This document shows positions 1-7,371 of a stretch of 33,519 bases of DNA, piece by piece. A program made the translations under genes and the position numbers. Positions within the stretch are counted from its first letter, which is position 1, and each line of letters starts with the position of its first letter. The stretch covers positions 1-33,519 of the forward strand of contig JAQWSL010000038.1 of the NCBI GenBank assembly GCA_029243225.1. Direction: 5' to 3'. The notes beneath the pieces are model-generated. The model had not been told where the DNA came from. It made no database searches and saw only the letters and a list, made by a program, of their open reading frames with translations. Source of the DNA: Flavobacteriales bacterium (GTDB lineage: Bacteria > Bacteroidota > Bacteroidia > Flavobacteriales_D > Parvicellaceae).

Positions 1-12
1 AGTAGATATCAA

Positions 13-459
13 TTAAGCCCAATTTGAAACTCCTAAAGCCTCTCTAAATGGCCATGGAATTGATGCGAAAATTATAACTAAAGCAATTAAGTAAAACCAA
101 AAAACTCGATTGTGGTTATTTTGCTTCTTACATTTGATGTATCCAATAGTAATTAAAGCTATAGCAATTAACATCCCCAAAGAATGTTCTAGTGTGAAAA
201 ATCTAGTTATTTTATCTGCCATGGTAGAACTTGAAAAAACCACTTTACCGCTATAAATAAAATAAAGAATCAAGCCAATTAGTAGCTGAATATGTGAAAA
301 AATAAAAGCCGATAAATAAATGAGCTTTTGTTTCTTTTCTAATACACTATTTGATCTATTAGCATAAGAAACAATAATTGAAATAATTATTGTCAACAAC
401 AACAACCATCTTAATCCAGAGTGAGCAGAAATTAAAGCATTCATATAAATAATTTTCAT
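13..459 (-). CDS. Small four-helix membrane protein (HSGLRW...PWPFR family)
   Basis: The product is about 148 residues with four hydrophobic segments, near residues 10-30, 45-65, 90-107 and 118-135, so it is an inner-membrane protein. It keeps the pattern HSGLRW near the N-terminus, an EH pair before the third helix, a GY pair in it, and PWPFR near the C-terminus. I recall this pattern from a small Bacteroidota family often labelled 'cytochrome B' without experimental support. The conserved His residues could bind haem or metal, but that is inference. I take ATG at 459 as start. ATG at 444 would begin just before the HSGLRW motif and is equally possible. The gene is divergent from the amidohydrolase gene at 529, with about 70 bases between them. 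Its cellular role is unknown. Confidence 0.75.
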   Translation of the reverse strand: MKIIYMNALISAHSGLRWLLLLTIIISIIVSYANRSNSVLEKKQKLIYLSAFIFSHIQLLIGLILYFIYSGKVVFSSSTMADKITRFFTLEHSLGMLIAIALITIGYIKCKKQNNHNRVFWFYLIALVIIFASIPWPFREALGVSNWA

Positions 460-528
460 CAAATCTATAAAGATGAATTCAAAAAAATTAGAAATGAATT
501 GATTTTTTTTTGATATTGTTGTCCTGTT

Positions 529-3500
529 ATGAAAAAAATTCTCATTCTTATTGCATTTACTTGTTCTTTATTAAGTCTTATATCTCAAGAATATACTCCA
601 ACTAACGGAATAAAGGATGTCAATAATACCCCTACCTTCTTGAGCAACGCTGTTGTTCATGTTGACTCAAAAACGACAATAAATAATTGTGATGTACTTA
701 TTCAAAATGGTAAAATAAAAGCTGTTGGCGTTAATTTAACCGCTCCTAAAAACGCTTTAATTAAAGATCTTTCGGGTAAACACTTATATGCCTCTTTTAT
801 AGATTTACACTCCTCTTTTGGTGTTCCTTCACCGAAAAAAAAATCTAGACCTAATACACCACAATATGAAACTTCTAAAAAAGGACCTTATTATTGGAAC
901 GAAGCCATCCATCCTGAATACAAAGCTCTTCTTGACTTTACATTTGATGAAAAATCAAAAAAGGCATTATTAAAAAAAGGGTTTGGAGTTGTTTTAAGCC
1001 ACAAAGAAGATGGAATAGCAAGAGGTTCAGGCTTTGTTACAACATTAAATACATCTTCAAATAAAAGCCTGCTTATTGATGAGGCCGCTTATTTTTATTC
1101 TTTCAAAAAAGGAAGCGCTAACCAAGTTTATCCGTCATCATTAATGGGTTGCATCGCTCTTTTAAGACAATTTAATTATGACGCAGATTGGTATAATAAT
1201 AGCACCCCTGCATTTAAAGATTTTTCGATAGAAACCTATTTAAATTCCTTAAATAAACCTCAACTATTTATCACTAACAACAATTTAGACTTGTTACGCG
1301 CTGCTAAAATTGCAAACGAATTTAAATTGGATTATGTAATTAAAGGTGGAGGAGATGAATATGAAAGAATTACTGAAATTAAAAACATTGGAAATACGAT
1401 CATTGTTCCATTAACTTTTCCTAAAGCTTATGATGTTGAAGATCCTTACGATGCCTCTAAAATATCTACAAGAAAATTAAGGCATTGGTTATACGCTCCA
1501 TTAAACTTATCTATTATCGAAAAAAATGAAATTACTTTTGCCATTACATCTAAAGGATTGAGTGCTGAAGATTTTCTAAAAAATATTCGACTTGCTGTTT
1601 CAAAAGGCCTTTCTAAAGAAGCCGCTTACAAATCATTAACTGAAACGCCAGCATCTATTATAAAGATGAGCGAAGAGTTAGGGAAAATAGAGACAGGGAA
1701 ATGGGCAAATCTCATTGTTTGTTCTGATGAGTTTTTTGAAAACAAAGGTACAGTTCTAGAAAATTGGGTTCAAGGAAATCCAACTGTATTATCTATTTCT
1801 AAAGAACTTGATATTAGAGGAAAGTACAATTTAAATACCAACCAAAACATTAGAATTTTAATTGTTAATGGTGACAGAAATAAGCCCAAAGCAACAATTC
1901 AATACAATTTAATTACCGATAGCATTTTAAATGGTGATATAATTTTTGACCCCGTTACTGGGAAGCCTTATAAAATAACTAAGAAAAAAATAGTTCCTGT
2001 TTCCGTCTCACTTGAAGACACCAAAATTAATTTATCTTATCAGCTAAATAATGGTGCTTTCACCTTATCTGGAGTGGTTAATTTTGACAGTGGCTCATGG
2101 GATGGGAATGGTCAGAACCCTAACGGAGATTGGTTACAATGGACAGCTATTAGAAATGAAAAATTTGAAGAAAAAAAGAAAATTAAAAAACTCACAAATG
2201 ATTCAACGATTTACTCACCTCTTTATCCATCCTCCTCATTTGGTTTAGACACATTGCCTGTTAATCAGTCATTTTTAATTAAAAACACCACTGTTTGGAC
2301 TTCAGAAAACGATGGAATTCTATACAATACAGATGTTTTAATTAATAATGGTAAAATTAAATACATCGGAAATGTTTTGGATTTAGTAGACAAATCAACA
2401 ATCCTAATTGATGGTTCTAATAAACATTTAACGGCTGGGTTAATTGATGAACACTCACACATTGCTATTTCAAGGGGGGTAAACGAAGGGTCACACTCAG
2501 TTACAGCAGAAGTTCGTTTATTAGATGTTATTAATCCCAATGATGTTAATATTTATCGACAAATAGCAGGAGGAGTCACCACTTCGCAATTACTTCATGG
2601 ATCTGCCAACCCTGTAGGGGGCCAAAGTGCACTAATTAAACTTAGATGGGGAGCTACAGCAGAACAAATGAAATTTGAGAGTGCCCCTGGATTTATAAAG
2701 TTTGCATTAGGTGAAAATGTAAAGCAATCAAATTGGGGAGATAGAAACACTACACGATTTCCTCAATCAAGAATGGGGGTTGAACAAGTATATTATGATG
2801 CCTTTACAAGAGCAAAAGAATACGGAGAAAGTTGGGAACTATATTACAACACTAAGAAAAAAGGGAAACATATTCTCCCTCAACCAAGAAAAGATCTACA
2901 ATTAGAAACATTATTAGAAATTTTAAATTCAAACCGCTTCATTACATGTCATTCATATGTTCAATCCGAAATTAACATGCTAATGAAAGTGGCTGATTCT
3001 ATGGGTTTTAAATTAAATACATTTACACATATACTTGAGGGATATAAAGTTGCCGATAAAATGAAAAAACACGGTGCTGGTGGTTCAACTTTTTCTGATT
3101 GGTGGGCCTATAAGTATGAAGTAAAAGAGGCCATACCTCACAATGCTTCACTATTAAATGCTATGGGGATTACAGTGGCAATTAATTCAGATGATGCAGA
3201 AATGGGTAGAAGATTGAATCAAGAAGCAGCAAAAGGAATAAAATATGGTGGTATGAGTGAAGAAGATGCTATAAATATGGTAACTATTAACCCAGCTAAA
3301 CTTCTTCACATTGATGACAAAGTAGGCAGTGTTAAAGTAGGGAAAGATGCAGATCTAGTGCTGTGGACAGAAAACCCTTTATCTATTTATTCTAAAGTTG
3401 CCAAAACTTTTATTGATGGAAAATTATATTTTGATTTAAATAAACAACCTACAAAAGAAAGAGCCTTAAGAAAAGAAAGAGCAAGTATTATAAGTAAAAT

Positions 3501-3597
3501 GATTGCCTATAAAAACGCTGGTGGAAAAGTTCAAAAGGTTAAGCCACCTAACGAGACCTTACACAATTGTAGTTTAATTAAAGATGATGGGAACTAA
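529..3597 (+). CDS. Secreted double-domain amidohydrolase (imidazolonepropionase-like)
   Basis: This is a 1022-residue protein with an N-terminal signal peptide (about residues 1-20, ending near LISQ), so it probably acts in the periplasm or at the surface. Two amidohydrolase-superfamily modules lie in tandem. The C-terminal one (about 590-1000) keeps the metal-site pattern: H642-S-H644 in GLIDEHSH, H808, H834 and D888 in INSDD. It ends in the usual GSVKVGKDADLVLW composite-domain signature. The N-terminal module (about 35-440) has the flanking beta-sandwich and the GKIETGKWANLIV signature, but at the HxH position it reads H94-S-S, so it is probably not catalytic. The substrate cannot be told from sequence. 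Cyclic amides or dipeptides are usual for relatives. Its TAA stop shares one base with the next ATG, implying translational coupling. Confidence 0.88.
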   Translation: MKKILILIAFTCSLLSLISQEYTPTNGIKDVNNTPTFLSNAVVHVDSKTTINNCDVLIQNGKIKAVGVNLTAPKNALIKDLSGKHLYASFIDLHSSFGVPSPKKKSRPNTPQYETSKKGPYYWNEAIHPEYKALLDFTFDEKSKKALLKKGFGVVLSHKEDGIARGSGFVTTLNTSSNKSLLIDEAAYFYSFKKGSANQVYPSSLMGCIALLRQFNYDADWYNNSTPAFKDFSIETYLNSLNKPQLFITNNNLDLLRAAKIANEFKLDYVIKGGGDEYERITEIKNIGNTIIVPLTFPKAYDVEDPYDASKISTRKLRHWLYAPLNLSIIEKNEITFAITSKGLSAEDFLKNIRLAVSKGLSKEAAYKSLTETPASIIKMSEELGKIETGKWANLIVCSDEFFENKGTVLENWVQGNPTVLSISKELDIRGKYNLNTNQNIRILIVNGDRNKPKATIQYNLITDSILNGDIIFDPVTGKPYKITKKKIVPVSVSLEDTKINLSYQLNNGAFTLSGVVNFDSGSWDGNGQNPNGDWLQWTAIRNEKFEEKKKIKKLTNDSTIYSPLYPSSSFGLDTLPVNQSFLIKNTTVWTSENDGILYNTDVLINNGKIKYIGNVLDLVDKSTILIDGSNKHLTAGLIDEHSHIAISRGVNEGSHSVTAEVRLLDVINPNDVNIYRQIAGGVTTSQLLHGSANPVGGQSALIKLRWGATAEQMKFESAPGFIKFALGENVKQSNWGDRNTTRFPQSRMGVEQVYYDAFTRAKEYGESWELYYNTKKKGKHILPQPRKDLQLETLLEILNSNRFITCHSYVQSEINMLMKVADSMGFKLNTFTHILEGYKVADKMKKHGAGGSTFSDWWAYKYEVKEAIPHNASLLNAMGITVAINSDDAEMGRRLNQEAAKGIKYGGMSEEDAINMVTINPAKLLHIDDKVGSVKVGKDADLVLWTENPLSIYSKVAKTFIDGKLYFDLNKQPTKERALRKERASIISKMIAYKNAGGKVQKVKPPNETLHNCSLIKDDGN

Positions 3598-4886
3598 TGA
3601 ATAAACTTTTATCAATTTTATATATCGTTTTTTGTAGCACTATAATCTCTCAAGAAACACCTGGATCAATACAACAAAAAAGCATTCTGCTACTCGATGG
3701 AACCGCTCATATTGGCAACGGACAAGTAATAAAACGCTCTGCTATTGGAATTGAAAATGGAAAAATCACAATGGTAGAGAATTCTCTTGTAAGAACAATT
3801 GACACCTCCAAATATGATGAAATTATTCATGTAAAAGGAAAACATGTATACCCTGGGTTTATAACATGCAATTCAACTCTAGGCTTAATGGATATAGGTG
3901 CTGTTAGAGCCTCTAGAGACTTGTATGAGGTTGGTGAGTACAATCCAAACATTCGTTCAATTATCGCCTACAACACTGATTCTAAAATAACAACAACCGT
4001 TAGAACCAATGGCATACTTTTGGGACAAATTTGTCCAAAGGGAGGGATAATAAGTGGCAGCTCATCTGTGGTTCAGTTTGATGCCTGGAATTGGGAAGAT
4101 GCGCTTATAAAAGCTGACGAAGGAATTCATTTAAATTGGCCAAGATATTACAATCGCTCAAAAAAAGATAAAAACCAATTATTAAGTCATTATCAAACAA
4201 AGAAAAAAGAAATTATTGAATTCTTCAACAGGGCTATTGCTTACCAAAAAGATTCTAAACCAGTCACTACAAACATTAGATTAAAGGCGATGAAAGGTCT
4301 TTTTAATGGGGCTCAACAACTGTATGTACACGCTAATTACATTAAAGAAATAACAGATATAATAGATTTTAAAAAGGAATTTAACATCTCTAAGCTTTGT
4401 ATTGTTGGTGGGTATGATTCGTGGATGGTTGCAAAGCGTCTTAAAGAAAATAATATCAGTATTATGTTGCCAAGAGTACATAGCCTTCCTAAAAACAATC
4501 ACGATAATATTCATTTACCTTATTCTCTCCCTGCTAAGCTTGCTGAATCGAATGTTCTTTTTTGCATTCAAAATTCTGGGGATATGCAAGAAATGATAAC
4601 AAGAAATTTACCCTTTATGGTTGGGACTGCAGTTGCTTATGGATTAGACTACGAAACCGGTGTTGCTTCCATCACATTAAATGCAGCAAAAATATTAGGA
4701 ATAGACGATAGATTAGGAAGCTTAGAACTAGGAAAAGACGCTACATTATTCGTTTCAAAAGGTGATGCTTTTGACATAAAAACAAACCAAGTAGAAATTT
4801 CGTTGATAAACGGAAGAATTATGTCCTTAGATAATGATCAAATAAGGAATTACAATAAATATAAAAAGAAGTTTAATATAGATTAA
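3597..4886 (+). CDS. Secreted amidohydrolase-like protein, metal ligands lost
   Basis: This 429-residue protein has a signal peptide (about 1-19, ending in IISQ) and belongs to the amidohydrolase superfamily. The features are a beta-sandwich start (LLLDGTAHIGNG), KGKHVYPGFIT entering the barrel, and LGSLELGKDATLFV at the C-terminus. The position that should hold HxH reads C91-N92-S93. The later ligand positions are also altered: the INSDD motif of its neighbour reads IQNSGD here. It is therefore probably a non-catalytic partner or scaffold, or uses a different site. It starts one base before the upstream stop codon ends (TAATG), so the two products are probably made in fixed ratio and may form a complex. 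Such pairs of secreted amidohydrolases are, from memory, common in Bacteroidota. The gene ends one base from the convergent gene. Confidence 0.85.
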   Translation: MNKLLSILYIVFCSTIISQETPGSIQQKSILLLDGTAHIGNGQVIKRSAIGIENGKITMVENSLVRTIDTSKYDEIIHVKGKHVYPGFITCNSTLGLMDIGAVRASRDLYEVGEYNPNIRSIIAYNTDSKITTTVRTNGILLGQICPKGGIISGSSSVVQFDAWNWEDALIKADEGIHLNWPRYYNRSKKDKNQLLSHYQTKKKEIIEFFNRAIAYQKDSKPVTTNIRLKAMKGLFNGAQQLYVHANYIKEITDIIDFKKEFNISKLCIVGGYDSWMVAKRLKENNISIMLPRVHSLPKNNHDNIHLPYSLPAKLAESNVLFCIQNSGDMQEMITRNLPFMVGTAVAYGLDYETGVASITLNAAKILGIDDRLGSLELGKDATLFVSKGDAFDIKTNQVEISLINGRIMSLDNDQIRNYNKYKKKFNID

Positions 4887-4887
4887 C

Positions 4888-5289
4888 TCACTTTTGAATT
4901 CCATTTTGGTACCACAAAGTATTTATTGGCTCTTGTTCTTTATTGTAGTATATCCACTTTCCGTGCTTTTCACCTTCCACATAAAAACCTTGGTAAAGTA
5001 GTTTGCCGGAAATTAAAAACACCTCAATGCTTCCGTTCAAAAATCCATTTTTATAATGATGCACGCTTTGTTTAGTCCCATTTTCAAAATATGAAATCCA
5101 CATGCCCTCTCTTTTGTTTTTCAGAAAAGATCCTAAAACCTTAACATTTCCATTATTATAATGCTCAATAAAAGAATCTGTTTGACTATCAGTTTCAATA
5201 ACAACATTAGATGTTCCTTGAACGTCATTAACATTGCTAGCACAACTACTAACAGTAATTAATAGAATAAACACTTTTAAAGTTTTCAT
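4888..5289 (-). CDS. Lipoprotein with YwqK/MORN-like repeats
   Basis: This is a 133-residue lipoprotein. The N-terminus MKTLKVFILLITVSSC ends in a lipobox with Cys16 as the lipidated residue, followed by a Ser/Thr-rich linker. From about residue 42 there are four short beta-hairpin repeats of the type YxNGxxKxxGxFxxxKxxGxW (EHYNNGNVKVLGSF, EGMWISYFENGTK, NGSIEVFLISGKLLYQGFY, HGKWIYYNKEQ). They resemble the MORN-variant repeats of the YwqK family. That family is often called an 'antitoxin' in annotation, but no toxin gene lies nearby and I do not propose that role. The protein is likely anchored in the inner leaflet of the outer membrane or in the inner membrane. The gene is convergent with the amidohydrolase gene (one base between stop codons) and divergent from the DUF3108 gene, with 57 bases between. 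Confidence 0.8.
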   Translation of the reverse strand: MKTLKVFILLITVSSCASNVNDVQGTSNVVIETDSQTDSFIEHYNNGNVKVLGSFLKNKREGMWISYFENGTKQSVHHYKNGFLNGSIEVFLISGKLLYQGFYVEGEKHGKWIYYNKEQEPINTLWYQNGIQK

Positions 5290-5316
5290 GGATTCAAATA
5301 TAATTTAAAAATTATT

Positions 5317-5335
5317 TTTCGGCATACTTATTGTA
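5317..5335 (+). promoter_or_regulatory. Possible sigma-54-type promoter element
   Basis: The element reads TTTCGGCA at 5317-5324, six bases, then TTGT at 5331-5334. The GG and GT pairs are ten bases apart, the geometry of the -24/-12 elements bound by sigma-54 (GG-N10-GC), with T in place of C. The same 12 fixed bases at the same spacing recur at 6486-6503. If used, transcription would start about one base before the ATG at 5347, giving a nearly leaderless mRNA. That makes the assignment uncertain. Confidence 0.35.
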
Positions 5336-5346
5336 AATGTTTAACC

Positions 5347-6147
5347 ATGAAGAAAATTCTATTGGTAATAGTTTTGATAATGGGTTTTAATTATAAAACC
5401 TATAATGCTTCATATGCAAACAATCAAGAATATTTACATTTTAGAAAAATAAAAAATGAATCCTTTAAAATTGGTGAGAAATTAACTTATAGAATGCACT
5501 ATGGTATTATAGATGCTGGAGAAGCTATTTTAGAAGTACAGGAAAGTAAGATTAAAGCAAAAGGAAGGAAATTGTTCAAAGTAGTAGGTGTAGGAAGAAG
5601 TATAAGAGCTTTTGATTGGTTTTTTAAAGTAAGAGACAGGTATGAATCCTATATAGATACAGAAAGTATTATTCCGTGGTTTTTCATTAGGAGAGTAAAT
5701 GAAGGAGGATTTAAAATAAAACAAGATTATACTTTACACCAAGATCTTAGATATGTAGACGATGGAGAAACTAAAATTAAAACCCCTGAAAACATTCAAG
5801 ATATGCTTTCAGCTTATTATTATGCTAGAACATTAGATTTTCAATCTGCGGAAATTGGTGACACTTTTGAGTTCAATACAATTGTTGATGAAGAAATATT
5901 TCCGTTGAAAATAAAATTTTTAGGAAGAGAAGAAATAAAAATTAGAAGTGGGAAATATAAAGCTCTTAAATTTTGTCCAATCATTCAAACAGGAAGGGTC
6001 TTCAAAAAAGAGGAGGATCTAACTGTCTGGATATCAGATGACAAGAATAAAATTCCTCTGTACGGGAAAGCCAAAATACTATTTGGTTCAATAAAATTAG
6101 AGGTTATAAAATATGAAGGATTACTTAATCCTATCGCCAAATTGTAA
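5347..6147 (+). CDS. DUF3108 domain-containing exported protein
   Basis: This 266-residue protein has an N-terminal signal peptide (MKKILLVIVLIMGFNYKTYNAS, cleavage near residue 20-24). The rest matches DUF3108 as I know it: it opens FKIGEKLTYRMHYGIIDAGEA, contains IRAFDWFFKVRDRYESYID, IQDMLSAYYYARTL and TVWISDDKNKIPL, and closes with a beta strand of the type GSIKLEVIKYEG. The family is predicted to be a periplasmic beta-barrel-like fold, and its function is unknown. Only this ATG gives a signal peptide, which fixes the start. A sigma-54-like element lies immediately upstream. It is followed by the small gene at 6257, which probably has its own control region. Confidence 0.87.
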   Translation: MKKILLVIVLIMGFNYKTYNASYANNQEYLHFRKIKNESFKIGEKLTYRMHYGIIDAGEAILEVQESKIKAKGRKLFKVVGVGRSIRAFDWFFKVRDRYESYIDTESIIPWFFIRRVNEGGFKIKQDYTLHQDLRYVDDGETKIKTPENIQDMLSAYYYARTLDFQSAEIGDTFEFNTIVDEEIFPLKIKFLGREEIKIRSGKYKALKFCPIIQTGRVFKKEEDLTVWISDDKNKIPLYGKAKILFGSIKLEVIKYEGLLNPIAKL

Positions 6148-6184
6148 ACCTGAAACTCCTCTGTAAAATAAAACTTATTGTTTT

Positions 6185-6217
6185 TTCGAAGAAAAAATAG
6201 GAATATTCGAAGAAAAA
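6185..6217 (+). repeat. Two TTCGAAGAAAAA direct repeats, 21 bp apart
   Basis: TTCGAAGAAAAA occurs at 6185-6196 and again at 6206-6217, an offset of 21 bases or two helical turns. The sites therefore lie on one face of the DNA. TTCGAA is itself palindromic. They sit 40-70 bases before the ATG at 6257, a position suited to a regulator. No protein can be named as the binder. Confidence 0.5.
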
Positions 6218-6256
6218 TTAATATCTTCATCATTATAACATAAAAATTTATTAAAT

Positions 6257-6451
6257 ATGGGTTATTCACACACAAACAGTAAAGGGAAAACTTATTTCCT
6301 TCATTCAAAAGATGTTCAGCTTAAAGGCGGAAGAAATCAAACAATTTATTACTTTGCTAAAGACCAAAGAGCAGAAGCTTGCGATCTTCCTAGTAACAAA
6401 GTTGTTGTAGAAAGTCCAAAAACAGGACTGCCTTTCTGTAAAGGGAAATAA
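6257..6451 (+). CDS. Conserved 64-residue protein of unknown function
   Basis: This small soluble protein begins MGYSHTNSKGKTYFLHSKDVQLKGG, continues QTIYYFAKDQR and ends VVVESPKTGLPFCKGK. I recognise the layout (YFLHSK - GG - IYFFAK - gap - vvEs.kTGLP..k) from short proteins scattered across bacteria, with no known role. The fold is probably a small beta structure like DUF1508/YegP-type domains, but that is inference. It has neither signal peptide nor membrane segment. One Cys lies four residues from the end, in GLPFCKGK. It stands between the DUF3108 gene and the 44-residue gene, preceded by the paired TTCGAA repeats. Confidence 0.7.
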   Translation: MGYSHTNSKGKTYFLHSKDVQLKGGRNQTIYYFAKDQRAEACDLPSNKVVVESPKTGLPFCKGK

Positions 6452-6485
6452 ATATTTTCTTCTCCGTTTCAGTATGCTAAAATAA

Positions 6486-6504
6486 TTTCGGCACGGTACT
6501 TGTT
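6486..6504 (+). promoter_or_regulatory. Possible sigma-54-type promoter for the 44-residue gene
   Basis: The element is TTTCGGCA (6487-6494 within this span), six bases, then TTGT (6500-6503), giving GG-N10-GT. It is the second copy of the pattern before the DUF3108 gene. Transcription about 12 bases past the second element would start near 6515, leaving a leader of roughly 22 bases before the ATG at 6537, which is a normal distance. Confidence 0.45.
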
Positions 6505-6536
6505 TAAGTATTCATGTAACTTAAAATAAATAAGAC

Positions 6537-6671
6537 ATGAATACTACAATAAACAATTACGGCTCCCTAAAGTCTTTAGCTAAAGAAATGATGAAACGAG
6601 GAAATATTGATGAATATTTTTATATTCTCAATAAAATTTTATTATCTAAAATGCCAGAAATTAAGAGTTAA
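6537..6671 (+). CDS. Small 44-residue protein, unknown function
   Basis: The reading frame encodes MNTTINNYGSLKSLAKEMMK followed by RGNIDEYFYILNKI and LLSKMPEIKS. The central part looks like an amphipathic helical pair (SLKSLAKEMMKRGNIDEYFYIL), and there is no signal peptide. Support for it being a gene comes from its setting. A promoter-like element lies 33 bases upstream, and a strong rho-independent terminator begins inside its last codons (Met39 onward), so it forms a complete single-gene transcription unit. From memory, short Bacteroidota proteins with a similar 'LK.LAKEMM..G....Y' pattern exist, but I cannot name one. Alternatively the unit is a small RNA with an incidental frame. Confidence 0.55.
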   Translation: MNTTINNYGSLKSLAKEMMKRGNIDEYFYILNKILLSKMPEIKS

Positions 6672-6703
6672 TTAAACGCTTAATTTTTCTGGCATTTTTT
6701 TTT
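6651..6703 (+). terminator. Rho-independent terminator overlapping the end of the small gene
   Basis: ATGCCAGAAATTAAG (6651-6665) pairs with CTTAATTTTTCTGGCAT (6679-6695), with a two-base bulge, and is followed by nine T residues (6695-6703). The left arm encodes the last residues of the 44-residue protein (MPEIK), so coding sequence and terminator share bases. Confidence 0.85.
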
Positions 6704-6706
6704 CTA

Positions 6707-6727
6707 CCTTTATCATTAAGATAAAGG
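6707..6727 (+). promoter_or_regulatory. Perfect 8-bp inverted repeat just before the LysE-type gene
   Basis: CCTTTATC (6707-6714) and GATAAAGG (6720-6727) form a perfect inverted repeat around a 5-base AT spacer, ending two bases before the ATG at 6730. It could be an operator. As RNA it would be a hairpin at the start codon holding the AAAGG that resembles a ribosome site. Confidence 0.45.
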
Positions 6728-6729
6728 AC

Positions 6730-7371
6730 ATGACAGTTAACATTATAATTAACGGTATTCTATTTGGGCTTTTGCTTAGCTTCTTTTTCGGCCCTGCCTT
6801 TTTTATTTTAATTAATACAAGTATAAATAAAGGTTTTAAAAAAGCACTATTTCTTGACATAGGCATACTCTTTAGTGACATTCTTTATCTTTGTGCAGCA
6901 TACCTTTTTGCTGAAAAAATCAATCACTATATTTACGACAACATCTACGTAAAGTATCTTACAGGAGGGGTGTTTTTTATACTTGGAATAATTTATCTTC
7001 TTAAAAAAAGTAATCCTTCACAAAACACACAATCAATAAATTTATCGCATCAAAATGAAAGCACTAAAAATCTAATGGGCTTAATTGCTAAGGGGATTGG
7101 TATAAACGCAATTAACCCAGGTGTTCTGCTCTACTGGATAGCAGCGTGTACATACGCTACAGAGACTCTTGAAATTAAAGAATTTAATTTGGTATACTAT
7201 TTTATGTCAACCATCCTTACCCTGTTCATTGTAGATCTAATCAAAATATATTTTGCCAGTAAACTAAAAAGCCATCTAAACAATAAAACTCAAAACATTC
7301 TAAAGAACATTCTCGGAATAGGCTTAATCGTATTTGGAATAATTATTTGCTTAAAAGGTTTTAATGTTTAA
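6730..7371 (+). CDS. LysE/RhtB-family amino-acid exporter
   Basis: This 213-residue integral membrane protein has six hydrophobic segments, and its opening GILFGLLLSFFFGPAFFILINTSINKGFKKALFLDIGI matches the LysE/RhtB family signature (GPAF...G...G). A second conserved block reads GLIAKGIGINAINPGVLLYW near residues 117-137, the family's 'NP' motif region. Members export amino acids or small metabolites by proton antiport, and the substrate cannot be inferred here. Its length is normal for the family. It overlaps the next gene by eight bases, so it is co-transcribed with a DAO-type flavoprotein, which points loosely to amino-acid or amine handling. A perfect inverted repeat sits directly at its start. 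Confidence 0.85.
   Translation: MTVNIIINGILFGLLLSFFFGPAFFILINTSINKGFKKALFLDIGILFSDILYLCAAYLFAEKINHYIYDNIYVKYLTGGVFFILGIIYLLKKSNPSQNTQSINLSHQNESTKNLMGLIAKGIGINAINPGVLLYWIAACTYATETLEIKEFNLVYYFMSTILTLFIVDLIKIYFASKLKSHLNNKTQNILKNILGIGLIVFGIIICLKGFNV

Noticed and set aside
2265-2540. 91-residue minus-strand frame inside the first amidohydrolase
   Set aside because: It lies opposite the conserved HxH region of a clear gene, so it is a shadow.
4888-5289. YwqK-like protein as the antitoxin of a toxin-antitoxin pair
   Set aside because: It is a lipoprotein with no toxin-like neighbour; the repeats alone do not support that role.
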